DNA of 55,564 nucleotides from Desulfobacterales bacterium. GTDB lineage: Bacteria > Desulfobacterota > Desulfobacteria > Desulfobacterales > Desulfosalsimonadaceae. The notes beneath the pieces are model-generated. The model worked only from the letters and a program-made list of their open reading frames with translations. It made no database searches and was not told the origin of the DNA. The stretch spans positions 1 through 55,564 of the forward strand of contig JALOPH010000001.1 in NCBI GenBank assembly GCA_025453995.1. The letters are read 5' to 3'. Positions 41,430 through 50,241 of the stretch are shown piece by piece. The translations under genes and the position numbers were made by a program. The first letter of the stretch is position 1, and every line of letters begins with the position of its first letter.

Positions 41430-42956
41430 TTACATCTTCCGGTCCAGACTCCGGTATTGAATCGCCTCGGCGATATGGCCGGATCTGATTTCCGGGTCAC
41501 TTTCAAGGTCTGCGATGGTTCGGGCGATTTTCAATATCCGGTTATAGGCCCGGGCGGACAGCCCCAGCCTGTCCACAGCCGCCTGAAGAATCTGCATGGA
41601 CGGGTCGTCCATCCGGCAAAATTTTTTTATATGCCGGTTTTTCATCTCGGAGTTCGCGTAAATATTAAAATTTTCAAGCCTCCGGGACTGGATTTGCCTG
41701 GCCCTGGAAACCCGATCCCGAATCGACCTGGACGATTCCGACGGCGGCGGATTCACCAACTCGCTGTAGGCAACCGCCGGAACCTCCACATGAATATCCA
41801 TCCGGTCCAGCAGCGGCCCGGAGATCCGGTTTCTGTATTTCTGAATCTGATGATGCCCGCATTTGCACGTCTGTTTCGGGTCCATATAATGTCCGCACGG
41901 ACAGGGATTCATGGCCGCCACCAGCATGAAACTGGACGGATAGGTAATGGTGGTGGCCGCCCGGGATATGGTTACCTTTCGATCCTCCACCGGCTGGCGA
42001 AGGGCTTCCAGCACCGGCTTTTTAAATTCCGGGAGCTCATCCAAAAAAAGCACGCCGTTATGCGCCAGGCTGATTTCGCCGGGCCTGGGGATGTTGCCGC
42101 CGCCGATCATGCCGGCATCCGATATAGTATGGTGGGGCGAACGGAAAGGCCGATGGGTCACCAGGGCCTGATCCTTTTCTAAAAAACCGGCGACGCTGAA
42201 TATTTTTGTGGTCTCTATGGCCTCTTCAAAAGTCAATTCGGGCAGGATGGAAGGCAGCCTCCTGGCCATCATGGTTTTACCGGAGCCGGGCGGCCCGATC
42301 ATGAGAAGATTATGGCCGCCGGCGGCCGCTATTTCCATGGCCCGCTTCACATGGGCCTGACCGGCGACTTCTGAATAATCCGATTCACTGAATTCTGTAT
42401 CTTTAAAAACTGTTTCCGGGGAATATGCCTCTGGCGGGATCAATTTCTCCCCCCGGATGAAATCCACGGCATCCGTGAGAGTTCTGACCGGAATGACGGA
42501 TATTCCGCCAACCACGGCGGCTTCCCGGCGGTTGTCATAGGGCACAAGAATCTCGGGATACCCGGCCTTTCTTGCTTCAATCGCCATGGGCAGGGACCCG
42601 AATACCGGCTTGATGCGTCCGTCCAAAGCAAGCTCTCCCAAAACCAGGCGGCGGTGCATGTCCTGATTGGGAATAACACCGGTTGCGGAAAGGATCCCCA
42701 GGGCAATGGGGAGATCAAAACCGGTCCCCTCCTTTTTAATATGGGCCGGAGCAAGGTTGACGGTAATACGGTCATCCGGAAAAGAATATCCGTTGTTCTG
42801 GATTGCAGCCTTGACCCGCTCCCTGCTCTCCTTTACGGAAACTTCAGGAAGGCCCACTGTCGTAAATGCGGGAAGGCCCCGGGAGATATCGACTTCCACT
42901 TCCATCACATACGCATCAATCCCGATCACTGCGCTGGTCAATACCCTTGACAGCAT
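41430..42956 (-). CDS. YifB/ComM-family Mg-chelatase-like AAA+ ATPase
   Basis: A 508-residue protein: N-terminal Lon-protease-like ChlI domain (SRGLPAFTTVGLPEVSVKES), central AAA+ with Walker A GPPGSGKTMMARRL and Walker B VLFLDELPEF, a Cys zinc-like motif CPCGHYMDPKQTCKCG, and the C-terminal Mg-chelatase helical domain (GLSARAYNRILKIARTIADL). ComM homologues are helicases that aid branch migration in natural transformation. AAGGAG precedes the ATG. The window's pilus genes are minor pilins, but no com uptake gene was seen, so a competence role is only possible. Confidence 0.93.
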   Translation of the reverse strand: MLSRVLTSAVIGIDAYVMEVEVDISRGLPAFTTVGLPEVSVKESRERVKAAIQNNGYSFPDDRITVNLAPAHIKKEGTGFDLPIALGILSATGVIPNQDMHRRLVLGELALDGRIKPVFGSLPMAIEARKAGYPEILVPYDNRREAAVVGGISVIPVRTLTDAVDFIRGEKLIPPEAYSPETVFKDTEFSESDYSEVAGQAHVKRAMEIAAAGGHNLLMIGPPGSGKTMMARRLPSILPELTFEEAIETTKIFSVAGFLEKDQALVTHRPFRSPHHTISDAGMIGGGNIPRPGEISLAHNGVLFLDELPEFKKPVLEALRQPVEDRKVTISRAATTITYPSSFMLVAAMNPCPCGHYMDPKQTCKCGHHQIQKYRNRISGPLLDRMDIHVEVPAVAYSELVNPPPSESSRSIRDRVSRARQIQSRRLENFNIYANSEMKNRHIKKFCRMDDPSMQILQAAVDRLGLSARAYNRILKIARTIADLESDPEIRSGHIAEAIQYRSLDRKM

Positions 42957-43011
42957 CCCTTCTCCTTCTTATCAACCGCATAACGGTATCAAAAACTTTT
43001 AATGGATCCCT

Positions 43012-43158
43012 ATTTTGTGTCTGAACGGAAAATTAGATTTTGGCCAAAGACAAGGCCGCAGGAGTTTTCTGACCGCAGGCGCAGCGGCGCTACGTCGAGG
43101 ATCAAAAAATTTCGAAAACGCGGTATTTGACCAAAAGATGCGGTTTCCGTTCGGGCAC
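43012..43158 (+). repeat. Dispersed palindromic element, copy 3
   Basis: Closest to copy 1 (shared GTGxCTGAACGGAAA left end, GACAAGGCCGCA, GGATCAAAAAATTTCG, ACCAAAAGATGCGGTTTCCG). The apex CAGCGGCGCTAC can form a small tri-loop hairpin. It lies upstream of yifB. Confidence 0.85.
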
Positions 43159-43313
43159 TGCTATTTATGTTGCCGGAATTTTTTCTTCTATAACAAAGCC
43201 GCCAAATGAGAACAATCAATTTTACAAATCCGACGGATTCACTCCTTCCATCCAGATACTGCGGATTTTTTTGCATGCGGATTGCATTTTTTAATGGTAT
43301 CAGTTATAAAAAA

Positions 43314-43362
43314 TTATAAACTATAAATTGCGAACGGGGAATTGCAAATCGCAAATGGGATC
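43314..43362 (+). repeat. Seven tandem degenerate heptads
   Basis: Reads TTATAAA CTATAAA, TTGCGAA CGGGGAA, TTGCAAA TCGCAAA, TGGGATC: an exact 7-bp period over 49 bp. Unlike the other arrays no mirror arm was found. Confidence 0.7.
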
Positions 43363-43410
43363 CTCCTCCTGCAGGAACAACCTTCATCTGGTGAATAACA
43401 AAAACAGACC

Positions 43411-44313
43411 ATGACAATGGCGTACAACCAGCGCACGCTTGCCGAGCCGGTTCATTTTAAAGGTGTCGGCGTTCATTCGGGAAAAGAAGTCAACCTGACC
43501 CTCAAACCTGCGCCGCCCAATTCCGGGATCAACTTTCGGAGGGTGGACCTGCCGGCCAAACCTCAGATTAAAGCCCATTTCAACCGGGTGGTGGACACGA
43601 GCCTGGCGACGGTTATCGGCGAAAACGGCTGCATCGTCTCCACCATCGAACATCTCATGGCCTGCCTGGCCGGTCTTTCAATTGATAATGTGGTGGCTGA
43701 GCTGGATGATTATGAAATGCCCATCATGGACGGCAGCGCAACCCTTTTTACCCATTCCATCCGAAAATCCGGCATTGTCGAGCAGAACGCGCCCCGGATC
43801 TATTTTGCGGTCAATTCGCCCATCAAGCTTGAAAAAAATGGAAAATCCGTCTGCCTGCATCCCGCAGACCGAATGAGAATCTCCTGCACCATCGAATTTG
43901 ATCACCCGGTGATCAAGACCCAGACCTTTTCCATTGATCTGACTGAAGATAGCTTTGAAAGGGAAATTTGCCGGGCAAGAACCTTCGGTTTTCTCCATGA
44001 GCTTGAGTTGATGAAATTTTATGGGCTGGCCAAAGGCGGATCACTTGACAATGCCGTGGTGCTCGACCAAAACGGCATCGTCAATCAGAACGGCCTGAGA
44101 TACGCAGATGAGTTCGTACGCCATAAAATATTGGATTGCATCGGCGATTTTTCACTTCTCGGATTGCCGATTCTCGGGCATGTGGAATTGTTCAAATCCG
44201 GGCATCATTTCAACCATGAATTTTTAAAGGAATTTTTCAACCAGAAATCATCATGGGAAACCATGACCTTGGCGGACTTTGAACGGTCACGAAATGTCGC
44301 CTCAAGGCTTTGA
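43411..44313 (+). CDS. lpxC: UDP-3-O-acyl-N-acetylglucosamine deacetylase
   Basis: A 300-residue zinc enzyme that commits UDP-3-O-acyl-GlcNAc to lipid A synthesis in the cytoplasm. Zinc ligands: His81 in STIEHLMACLAG, His238 and Asp242 in HKILDCIGDFSLLG (numbering almost the same as E. coli), and the catalytic His in FKSGHHFNHEF. The ATGs at 43411 and 43417 are both possible; neither has a strong ribosome site. It is followed 24 bp later by a DUF4390 gene and then ntrYX. Confidence 0.96.
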   Translation: MTMAYNQRTLAEPVHFKGVGVHSGKEVNLTLKPAPPNSGINFRRVDLPAKPQIKAHFNRVVDTSLATVIGENGCIVSTIEHLMACLAGLSIDNVVAELDDYEMPIMDGSATLFTHSIRKSGIVEQNAPRIYFAVNSPIKLEKNGKSVCLHPADRMRISCTIEFDHPVIKTQTFSIDLTEDSFEREICRARTFGFLHELELMKFYGLAKGGSLDNAVVLDQNGIVNQNGLRYADEFVRHKILDCIGDFSLLGLPILGHVELFKSGHHFNHEFLKEFFNQKSSWETMTLADFERSRNVASRL

Positions 44314-44337
44314 AAACAATGAGGAGTTAAACACTGC

Positions 44338-44919
44338 ATGAAAAAAGGACTGGCATTAAAAATTTTTACAGCTTTGCTCTGGGCAGTTGCTGCCCTGCCA
44401 TCGATGACATCTGCAAACCCATTTATTCGAGACGTCCGCATCATTGACATGGCCGTAACCGATCATCCCGACGATTTAATGCTGTCTTTGAAAGTGGAAG
44501 GGGCTTTTAAAGAGAAACTGGAGGAGGCGGTCATGAGCGGCGCTCCCACGACTTTTTCTTTTTTCATCATTGTGTCGGAATTCAGAGGCATTATACTGGA
44601 TAGAAAAATCCTTGAGGTGACGCTGTCTCATACGATCAAGTACAACAACCTCAAAAACGACTATACAGTCAAACGGTCCTGGGAAAACGATAAGCCGTTG
44701 ACCACGGAATCTTTTGATCAAGCCAAGCAGTGGATGACCGAAATATCCGACCTGAGACTGATGCCACTTTCCCATCTTCAAAAGGGCGGCCATTATAAAA
44801 TCAAAGCCAAAGCCGAACTCGAAAAGGTGACGTTACCGCTTTTTCTCAATTATATTTTTTTCTTCGTCACCTTGCTGGATTTTGAAACGGATTGGCAAAC
44901 AATCAAATTCATCTACTGA
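44338..44919 (+). CDS. DUF4390 domain protein, secreted or membrane-anchored
   Basis: A 193-residue protein with an N-terminal signal sequence (ALLWAVAALPSMTSA, cleavage near residue 26). Segments SLKVEGAFKEKLEEAVMSG and FSFFIIVSEFRG match the DUF4390 family. Function is not established; homologues are often found beside ntrY-like sensor genes in related bacteria, so a role with the sensor at the envelope is possible. It lies 40 bp before ntrY. Confidence 0.78.
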   Translation: MKKGLALKIFTALLWAVAALPSMTSANPFIRDVRIIDMAVTDHPDDLMLSLKVEGAFKEKLEEAVMSGAPTTFSFFIIVSEFRGIILDRKILEVTLSHTIKYNNLKNDYTVKRSWENDKPLTTESFDQAKQWMTEISDLRLMPLSHLQKGGHYKIKAKAELEKVTLPLFLNYIFFFVTLLDFETDWQTIKFIY

Positions 44920-44959
44920 TGCCGTGCCAACACGCATATATACCGGCTGATTCCTCAAA

Positions 44960-47200
44960 ATGAAACCCAACAGGTTTAAAAAGCCATTCTTCAAACTCGC
45001 CTCTGACGAAAAGCAGCGTCGGAAAAGGGATTATTTTATCATCGCTGTTGTTCTGGCGATGGTTTCCGTCATCAGCCTGATCACCGTGAAATCCATGCGG
45101 CTTGCCAGTGACATTCCACTGGATAATATGATATTGATGTTTATCCTCATCAATATCGACCTGCTGCTGATCATCCTCCTCATTTTCCTTGTGTTCCGAA
45201 ACCTTGTCAAGCTTTTGGTAGAACGCCGCCGGAAAGTCGAGGGCACACGGCTCCGAACCAAGCTGGTGGCCGCATTCATCACCTTGACGCTCCTGCCGTC
45301 CACTGTGCTTTTCTTTTTTTCGCTGAATTTTATCACATCCAGCATGGAATTCTGGTTTAAAATACCCATAGACCAGGCCTTGCAAAACTCCCTTGCCGTG
45401 GGCAGAAACATCTACACGATGGTGGAGCAAAACAATGTTTTTTTCCTGGAAAAAACCGCGTACCAGATTTCCAGACGGAACCTGCTTGCCCCTGAAAATG
45501 CCAAAGAACTGGTTAATTACGTCCAGATCGCCCAGCGGGAATTCAATCTGGATATTGTAGAGGTCTACGATGCGGCAGGCGCCGCGCAACTGGCCTCATC
45601 CGTGGTTGAAAAACTGACCGGCAAGACCTTTGCGCCGGTGGCCGCCGATGCGCTCCTCAGAGGGGAAACGCTGGATGCAAACACATGGTCGACTTCTGAT
45701 AATACGGTTTCCGGCGAGGTCATCCGGAATATTGCAGCTCTGCCGTTCGGCGCAAAGGGGGATGCGATTAGCGGCTTTGTCGTCATCAGCGTTCTGATCC
45801 CGCCGAATCTGTCCCAGAGTCTGACATCGATTTCCAGGGGATTTGAAGAGTACCAGCAGACCAAAATGCTCAAACGCCCGGTTCGGTTTACCTATTATGT
45901 CACCCTGACCATCGTCTCTCTGCTGGTGGTCTTCTGCGCGGTCTGGTTCGGCCTGTATCTCTCCAAAACCATCACCATCCCCATTATGGAACTGGCCGAA
46001 GGGACCCGGCGGGTCTCGGAAGGGGATCTGACGCACAACATCACGGTGGAGGCCGATGATGAGATCAAAACCCTGGTGGATTCATTTAATAAAATGACAC
46101 GGGATTTAAGATTTAATCGCGTGGAGCTTGAGCAATACGCTAAAAAATTGTTTGACCAGAACATTGAAATAGAAGCCAGGCGCCGATACATGGAAATCGT
46201 ATTGAACAATGTCTCTGCAGGAGTCATTTCCTTAGACTCGCGCGGGCTTGTTTCAACCATCAACCGCGCGGCTGAAAAAATGCTCTCCATCGAGTCATCT
46301 GAAGTTATCAAAAAAAGCTATCTTCATATTCTTAAAAACCAGCACAAGGAACTTGGCGAAGAAATTTATGACCGTTTCTGGAACAAACGGGAAGAAAGCC
46401 TTACAAGGTCAATCACGATGACCATTTCGGGAAAGAGGAAAAGCTTCATCGTCAATTTCAACGCGCTCAAAGACGATGCCGGCCAGCAGATCGGTCTGGT
46501 GATGGTGTTTGACGATATGACCGAGCTGGAAAAAGCCCAGCGGATGGCCGCCTGGCGGGAAGTGGCCCGCAGAATCGCCCATGAAGTCAAAAACCCGTTA
46601 ACGCCCATTTCCCTGTCGGCCCAGCGGCTCTGGCGAAAATACAAGGAAAAAATCAACGACCCTGTTTTTGAGGAATGCACCAAAACCATCATCGACCACA
46701 CGGAACTGATCCGAAACCTGGTTAATGAATTTTCAGCATTCGCCAAATTCCCGACCGCCAACCTTCAGCCCAGTGAGCTTGCCCCCATTATTCACGAAAC
46801 CGTCGCGCTCTATCGGGAAGGCCACCCCAATATTACATTTGCAATTGACGCGGCAGAAAATATCCCGATCTTGAATATCGACCGGCAGCAGTTCAAACAG
46901 ACCCTGATCAACCTCATCGACAACGCCATCGCGGCCATCCGCACCGAAGGGAGTATTGCCTTCAGTCTTTCCCATGATGAATCGAAAAAAAAGGTCACGC
47001 TGGCGGTGGCTGATACGGGCCTCGGGATTTCAGATCTGGAAAAACCGTATCTTTTTGAACCTGATTTTACGACAAAGAAAACCGGCATGGGGCTTGGTTT
47101 GGCCATTGTCAGCACCATTATTGCCGACCATAAAGGCAGAATTTATGCCGAGGACAATGACCCGCACGGCGCGAGGTTTGTGATTGAATTGCCGGTTTAA
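44960..47200 (+). CDS. ntrY: NtrY-like membrane sensor histidine kinase
   Basis: A 746-residue kinase. Three N-terminal TM helices (RDYFIIAVVLAMVSVISLIT, the NMILMFILINIDLLLIILLI region, LVAAFITLTLLPSTVLFFFS), a periplasmic domain, and a fourth TM (~residues 312-335). Then HAMP (ELAEGTRRVSEGDLTHNITV), PAS (residues ~405-520), HisKA with His541 (ARRIAHEVKNPLTPISLSAQ), and a full HATPase (N box LINLIDNAIAAI, G1 DTGLGI, G2 GMGLGL). NtrY-NtrX pairs act in nitrogen and redox signalling and, in some bacteria, envelope control; the lpxC-DUF4390 neighbourhood favours the envelope here by inference. A repeat hairpin lies before ntrX. Confidence 0.93.
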   Translation: MKPNRFKKPFFKLASDEKQRRKRDYFIIAVVLAMVSVISLITVKSMRLASDIPLDNMILMFILINIDLLLIILLIFLVFRNLVKLLVERRRKVEGTRLRTKLVAAFITLTLLPSTVLFFFSLNFITSSMEFWFKIPIDQALQNSLAVGRNIYTMVEQNNVFFLEKTAYQISRRNLLAPENAKELVNYVQIAQREFNLDIVEVYDAAGAAQLASSVVEKLTGKTFAPVAADALLRGETLDANTWSTSDNTVSGEVIRNIAALPFGAKGDAISGFVVISVLIPPNLSQSLTSISRGFEEYQQTKMLKRPVRFTYYVTLTIVSLLVVFCAVWFGLYLSKTITIPIMELAEGTRRVSEGDLTHNITVEADDEIKTLVDSFNKMTRDLRFNRVELEQYAKKLFDQNIEIEARRRYMEIVLNNVSAGVISLDSRGLVSTINRAAEKMLSIESSEVIKKSYLHILKNQHKELGEEIYDRFWNKREESLTRSITMTISGKRKSFIVNFNALKDDAGQQIGLVMVFDDMTELEKAQRMAAWREVARRIAHEVKNPLTPISLSAQRLWRKYKEKINDPVFEECTKTIIDHTELIRNLVNEFSAFAKFPTANLQPSELAPIIHETVALYREGHPNITFAIDAAENIPILNIDRQQFKQTLINLIDNAIAAIRTEGSIAFSLSHDESKKKVTLAVADTGLGISDLEKPYLFEPDFTTKKTGMGLGLAIVSTIIADHKGRIYAEDNDPHGARFVIELPV

Positions 47201-47210
47201 AACGAAGAAA

Positions 47211-47297
47211 GGTTCAATGGTTCAGCGGTTCACGGTTCAGCGGTTGAAACCCCCGATTCTCGAACCAATGAACCGGTGAACCGTGAACCTATGAACT
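47211..47297 (+). repeat. Inverted array of 7-8 bp units between ntrY and ntrX
   Basis: Left arm: GGTTCAAT GGTTCAGC GGTT, then CACGGTTCAGCGGTTGAA. Right arm: GAACCAATGAACCGG and TGAACCGTGAACCTATGAAC. The arms pair to form a long hairpin that could affect ntrX expression relative to ntrY. Confidence 0.75.
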
Positions 47298-47315
47298 CAT
47301 TAAAGGAATAAATTT

Positions 47316-48674
47316 ATGTTCCCATCCATCCTGATTGTTGATGATGAAACATCCATCCTCAAAACCTTAAGCGGCATCCTTTCAGATGAGGGCTTTGAAA
47401 CCATTACCGCAAGCAACGGCTATGAGGCGCTGAAAATTCTGGATTCAGAATCTCCGGATCTGGTGCTGCTCGATATCTGGATGCCCGGAATCGATGGCAT
47501 CGACACGCTCAAAGAGATAAAAAAAATTCAGCCGGCCACACCCGTGGTCATGATCACCGGGCACGGCACCATTGAAACGGCCGTCAATGCCACCAAAATC
47601 GGCGCGTTTGATTTTATCGAAAAGCCGATTTCCATCGACAAGGTCATTGTGGCCATCAACAATGCCTTAAACTTCCGGAGGCTTGAAGAAGAAAACCTCT
47701 ATCTGCGCAAAAAAAACATCGACAGACTCTCCTTTAACGGCAACAGCCCCGCCATTCAGGAACTTAAAAAACAGATCGCCATCGCCGCTCCCACTGACGC
47801 GTGGATTCTCATCATGGGAGAACATGGGGTCGGAAAAGAACTTGCGGCGCGAATGCTTCATCAACTCAGCGCGCGATCCGGACATCCCATGATCGACATC
47901 AACTGCGCGGCTGTTTCTCAAGACCGGATGGAAGATGAACTCCTGGGGCATGAAAAAGGCGCTCTCCCTGGCGCGGGCTATAGGAAAAAAGGGAAATTCG
48001 AACTCGCACACGGAAGCATCCTTTTTTTTGATGAAATCGGTGAAATGGATTTGCAAAGCCAGGGAACCGTCGTCCGGATTCTTCAGGAAAAAAAACTTCA
48101 GCGCATCGGCGGCGGCCGAAGATTGAGCATTGATATACGCGTCATCGCCTCAACGAGCAAAGACCTTTCAAGGGAAATCGAAGCGGGAAAATTCCGGGAA
48201 GATTTGTTTTATATGTTAAACGTCATCCCCATCCAGGTGCCTGCTTTAAGGGATCGATCCGAAGACCTTCCGGATCTGATCCGTTATTTTCTTGCCCAGC
48301 TTGCCGAAAAGAACCATACCGCCCCAAAAACTTTCACTCCCGAAGCCGTTGAATCTCTGCGGCAATATTCATGGCCGGGGAATGTCCGCGAGCTGAAAAA
48401 TTTTCTGGAACGTCTGGACATCTTTTTCAAAAACCAAATTATCGGCGCCAAAGATATCCCTTCCCCCTACAATCCGGCAATCAGCGGTCAAACACTATCC
48501 GAAGCATCCCTTTTTTCAGTAGACCGCTTGGACAAAGCCAGAGAATTATTTGAGCATGAATTCATCCGCCGGAAATTGACGGAAAATGACAATCATATCG
48601 CCAACACCGCCAGAGCCATTGGCGCAGACAAGGCCTTTGTTCAGAAAATAGCCAAAAAAATCAATGCGGCTTAA
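47316..48674 (+). CDS. ntrX: NtrX-like response regulator with altered GAFTGA motif
   Basis: A 452-residue regulator: receiver (VDDE, Asp53 in LLDIWMPGIDG, MITGHGTIETAV, EKPI), AAA+ domain (Walker A GEHGVGKE, Walker B ILFFDEIGE, arginine region IPIQVPALRDRSEDL) and a weak Fis-like C-terminus (IANTARAIGADKAFVQKIAK). The sigma54-contact loop reads GALPGA (residues 215-220) instead of GAFTGA, so classical sigma54 activation is doubtful. It may act with sigma70 or as a repressor, as reported for some NtrX proteins. Partner kinase is ntrY upstream. Confidence 0.9.
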   Translation: MFPSILIVDDETSILKTLSGILSDEGFETITASNGYEALKILDSESPDLVLLDIWMPGIDGIDTLKEIKKIQPATPVVMITGHGTIETAVNATKIGAFDFIEKPISIDKVIVAINNALNFRRLEEENLYLRKKNIDRLSFNGNSPAIQELKKQIAIAAPTDAWILIMGEHGVGKELAARMLHQLSARSGHPMIDINCAAVSQDRMEDELLGHEKGALPGAGYRKKGKFELAHGSILFFDEIGEMDLQSQGTVVRILQEKKLQRIGGGRRLSIDIRVIASTSKDLSREIEAGKFREDLFYMLNVIPIQVPALRDRSEDLPDLIRYFLAQLAEKNHTAPKTFTPEAVESLRQYSWPGNVRELKNFLERLDIFFKNQIIGAKDIPSPYNPAISGQTLSEASLFSVDRLDKARELFEHEFIRRKLTENDNHIANTARAIGADKAFVQKIAKKINAA

Positions 48675-48679
48675 ATTCA

Positions 48680-49240
48680 ATGAGGGTTATCGCCGGCAGA
48701 TTAAAAAAGAAAAAACTGGCAGCCCTGACCGGCGCCGCTATTCGCCCCACAGCCGACCGGGTTCGGGAAGCCATATTCAATATCTGCGCCTTTCGCATTG
48801 CCGATGCATTTGTGCTCGACCTTTTTTCCGGAACCGGCGCATTTGCCATCGAATCCCTGAGCCGGGGCGCACGCGCCGCCGTGCTGATTGATTCATCCAG
48901 CCGATCCATTGCCATCATTAAAAAAAATATCGCGGCCTGTCGACTCTCAGATCAGGCTGTTGTCTTCCAGTGGGATATTCTAAAAAACTTGAACTGCCTG
49001 AAAAAATTCGGGGAGGGGTTTGGCCTTATATTCATGGATCCGCCCTATAATAAGGACGCCATCCGCCCGACACTTAAAAATCTTGCGGACTCGGGCGCGT
49101 TAAAGAATGAAGCCCTGGTCATCATTGAGCACTCGATCACAGAACCGGTCCCTGAAAATTTAGCTGAATTTAAGCTTTTTGATCAGCGGAAATACGGAAA
49201 AACCCTTGTTTCATTTATCACTTGCGTGATAAATAAATAA
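48680..49240 (+). CDS. rsmD: 16S rRNA (guanine966-N2)-methyltransferase
   Basis: A 186-residue SAM-dependent methyltransferase that modifies G966 of 16S rRNA. It has MRVIAGRLKKKKL at the start, RPTADRVREAIFNI, SAM motif LDLFSGTGAFAIESLSRGA, and catalytic MDPPYNK. It starts 5 bp after ntrX and is followed by a terminator. The neighbouring coaD is the common partner of rsmD in many bacteria. Confidence 0.95.
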   Translation: MRVIAGRLKKKKLAALTGAAIRPTADRVREAIFNICAFRIADAFVLDLFSGTGAFAIESLSRGARAAVLIDSSSRSIAIIKKNIAACRLSDQAVVFQWDILKNLNCLKKFGEGFGLIFMDPPYNKDAIRPTLKNLADSGALKNEALVIIEHSITEPVPENLAEFKLFDQRKYGKTLVSFITCVINK

Positions 49241-49268
49241 AAATCCTGTACAGTTGCACAGGATTTTT
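49240..49268 (+). terminator. Intrinsic terminator after rsmD
   Basis: AAAATCCTGT (49240-49249) / ACAGGATTTT (49258-49267), 8-nt loop, followed by Ts. A second small hairpin, TTTATCAC / GTGATAAA, lies within the last codons of rsmD (49213-49232). Confidence 0.8.
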
Positions 49269-49312
49269 AAAACTGATTCATGTAATTTAATTTTTTCCCA
49301 AAGGAAACAATA

Positions 49313-49807
49313 ATGTGTAAAACAGCGATATATCCTGGTTCCTTTGACCCGGTCACCAACGGGCACATCGACATTATCTCCCGCGGACTGATGATTTTTG
49401 ACAAACTCATTGTAACAATCCTGGAAAACCCGGCCAAAACTACGCTTTTTACCATCGAAGAGCGGATGGAACTCCTGAGGGAATCCTTGAAAAAATTCAG
49501 CGATCGGATTGAAATCGCATCCTACGGCGGCCTGCTGGTGGATTATGCGGTTGCTCGCAACGCCCAGGCGATTTTGCGGGGAATGCGGGCGGTATCGGAC
49601 TTTGAGTATGAGTTCCAGATGGCGCTTATGAACCGGAAGCTCAACCGGGATATCCAGACCGTATTTTTGATGACCGGCCTGCGCTGGATTTTCACCAGCT
49701 CCTCCATCATCAAGGAAGCCGTAAAGTTCGGCGGGGATATTGAAAGCATGGTCCCGCCGGTGGTGTACAAAAAATTAAAGGAAAAATTCAACATTCCTGA
49801 AAAATAG
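49313..49807 (+). CDS. coaD: Phosphopantetheine adenylyltransferase
   Basis: A 164-residue enzyme of coenzyme A synthesis (4'-phosphopantetheine + ATP gives dephospho-CoA + diphosphate). The nucleotidyltransferase motif GSFDPVTNGH is near the N-terminus, with RGMRAVSDFEYEFQMALMNR and the SSIIKEAVKFGGDI segment in the C-terminal half. Length is normal for the bacterial family. Confidence 0.96.
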   Translation: MCKTAIYPGSFDPVTNGHIDIISRGLMIFDKLIVTILENPAKTTLFTIEERMELLRESLKKFSDRIEIASYGGLLVDYAVARNAQAILRGMRAVSDFEYEFQMALMNRKLNRDIQTVFLMTGLRWIFTSSSIIKEAVKFGGDIESMVPPVVYKKLKEKFNIPEK

Positions 49808-49958
49808 CAACATTTCGTATTCCAAAAACCGCCGGCTTTAACCACAAAAAGGATATGGCAGGAAAGCGGGGATTCAGAACGGGAGTTTTTGCGGATATTT
49901 TAGTTTTGTGTCGCAGGAATTCCTGCGGGTGCGTTGTAATCAGGAAAATTTAAATCTC

Positions 49959-50011
49959 CCCTGACCCCTCTTTGCCAAAGAGGGGAAAACGGGCGGGCGC
50001 AAAGCCCGCCC
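49959..50011. repeat. C/G-run hairpin block
   Basis: Two adjacent inverted repeats: CCCCTCTTTG (49965-49974) / CAAAGAGGGG (49976-49985) and GGGCGGGC (49991-49998) / GCCCGCCC (50004-50011). They are related in style to the blocks at 16643 and 55299. Confidence 0.6.
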
Positions 50012-50174
50012 CTTCTACATAGGATTGATAACGAGAAAAGATTGGGACGCTCTTACCTTATTAACTTAAATCATAGGGCATCTCGATACTTCACTAAAAG
50101 CGGCTAAATCCCATTTCCTATCTATTGCTGAAAAAAATTATTGGGAATTATTTGGGAATTAAAAATTTTGCTTG

Positions 50175-50200
50175 CATATATTATGTATACGTAATATATG
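50175..50200 (+). promoter_or_regulatory. 26-bp near-perfect palindrome, probable MarR operator
   Basis: The arms CATATATTA and TAATATATG flank TGTATACG, with only one mismatched pair in 13. It begins with a TTGCAT-like -35 (50172-50177), and the -10-like TATATG (50195-50200) lies in its right arm, so a bound repressor would block the promoter. It is 42 bp before the MarR start. Confidence 0.6.
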
Positions 50201-50241
50201 ATACCATAAATTATGGATAAAAAATACCAACAGGAGTCCCC

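Larger units (their letters stand above)
42957..43410. other. Gene-free region with repeat copy 3 and a heptad array
   Basis: No gene. It holds the dispersed element (43012-43158) and seven consecutive heptads (43314-43362). Divergent promoters for yifB and lpxC must lie here but none stands out. Confidence 0.6.
49808..50241. other. Intergenic region with G/C-run hairpins and the marR operator
   Basis: No gene. It contains the hairpins CCCCTCTTTG / CAAAGAGGGG (49965-49985) and GGGCGGGC / GCCCGCCC (49991-50011), and the palindrome at 50175-50200. Confidence 0.6.
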
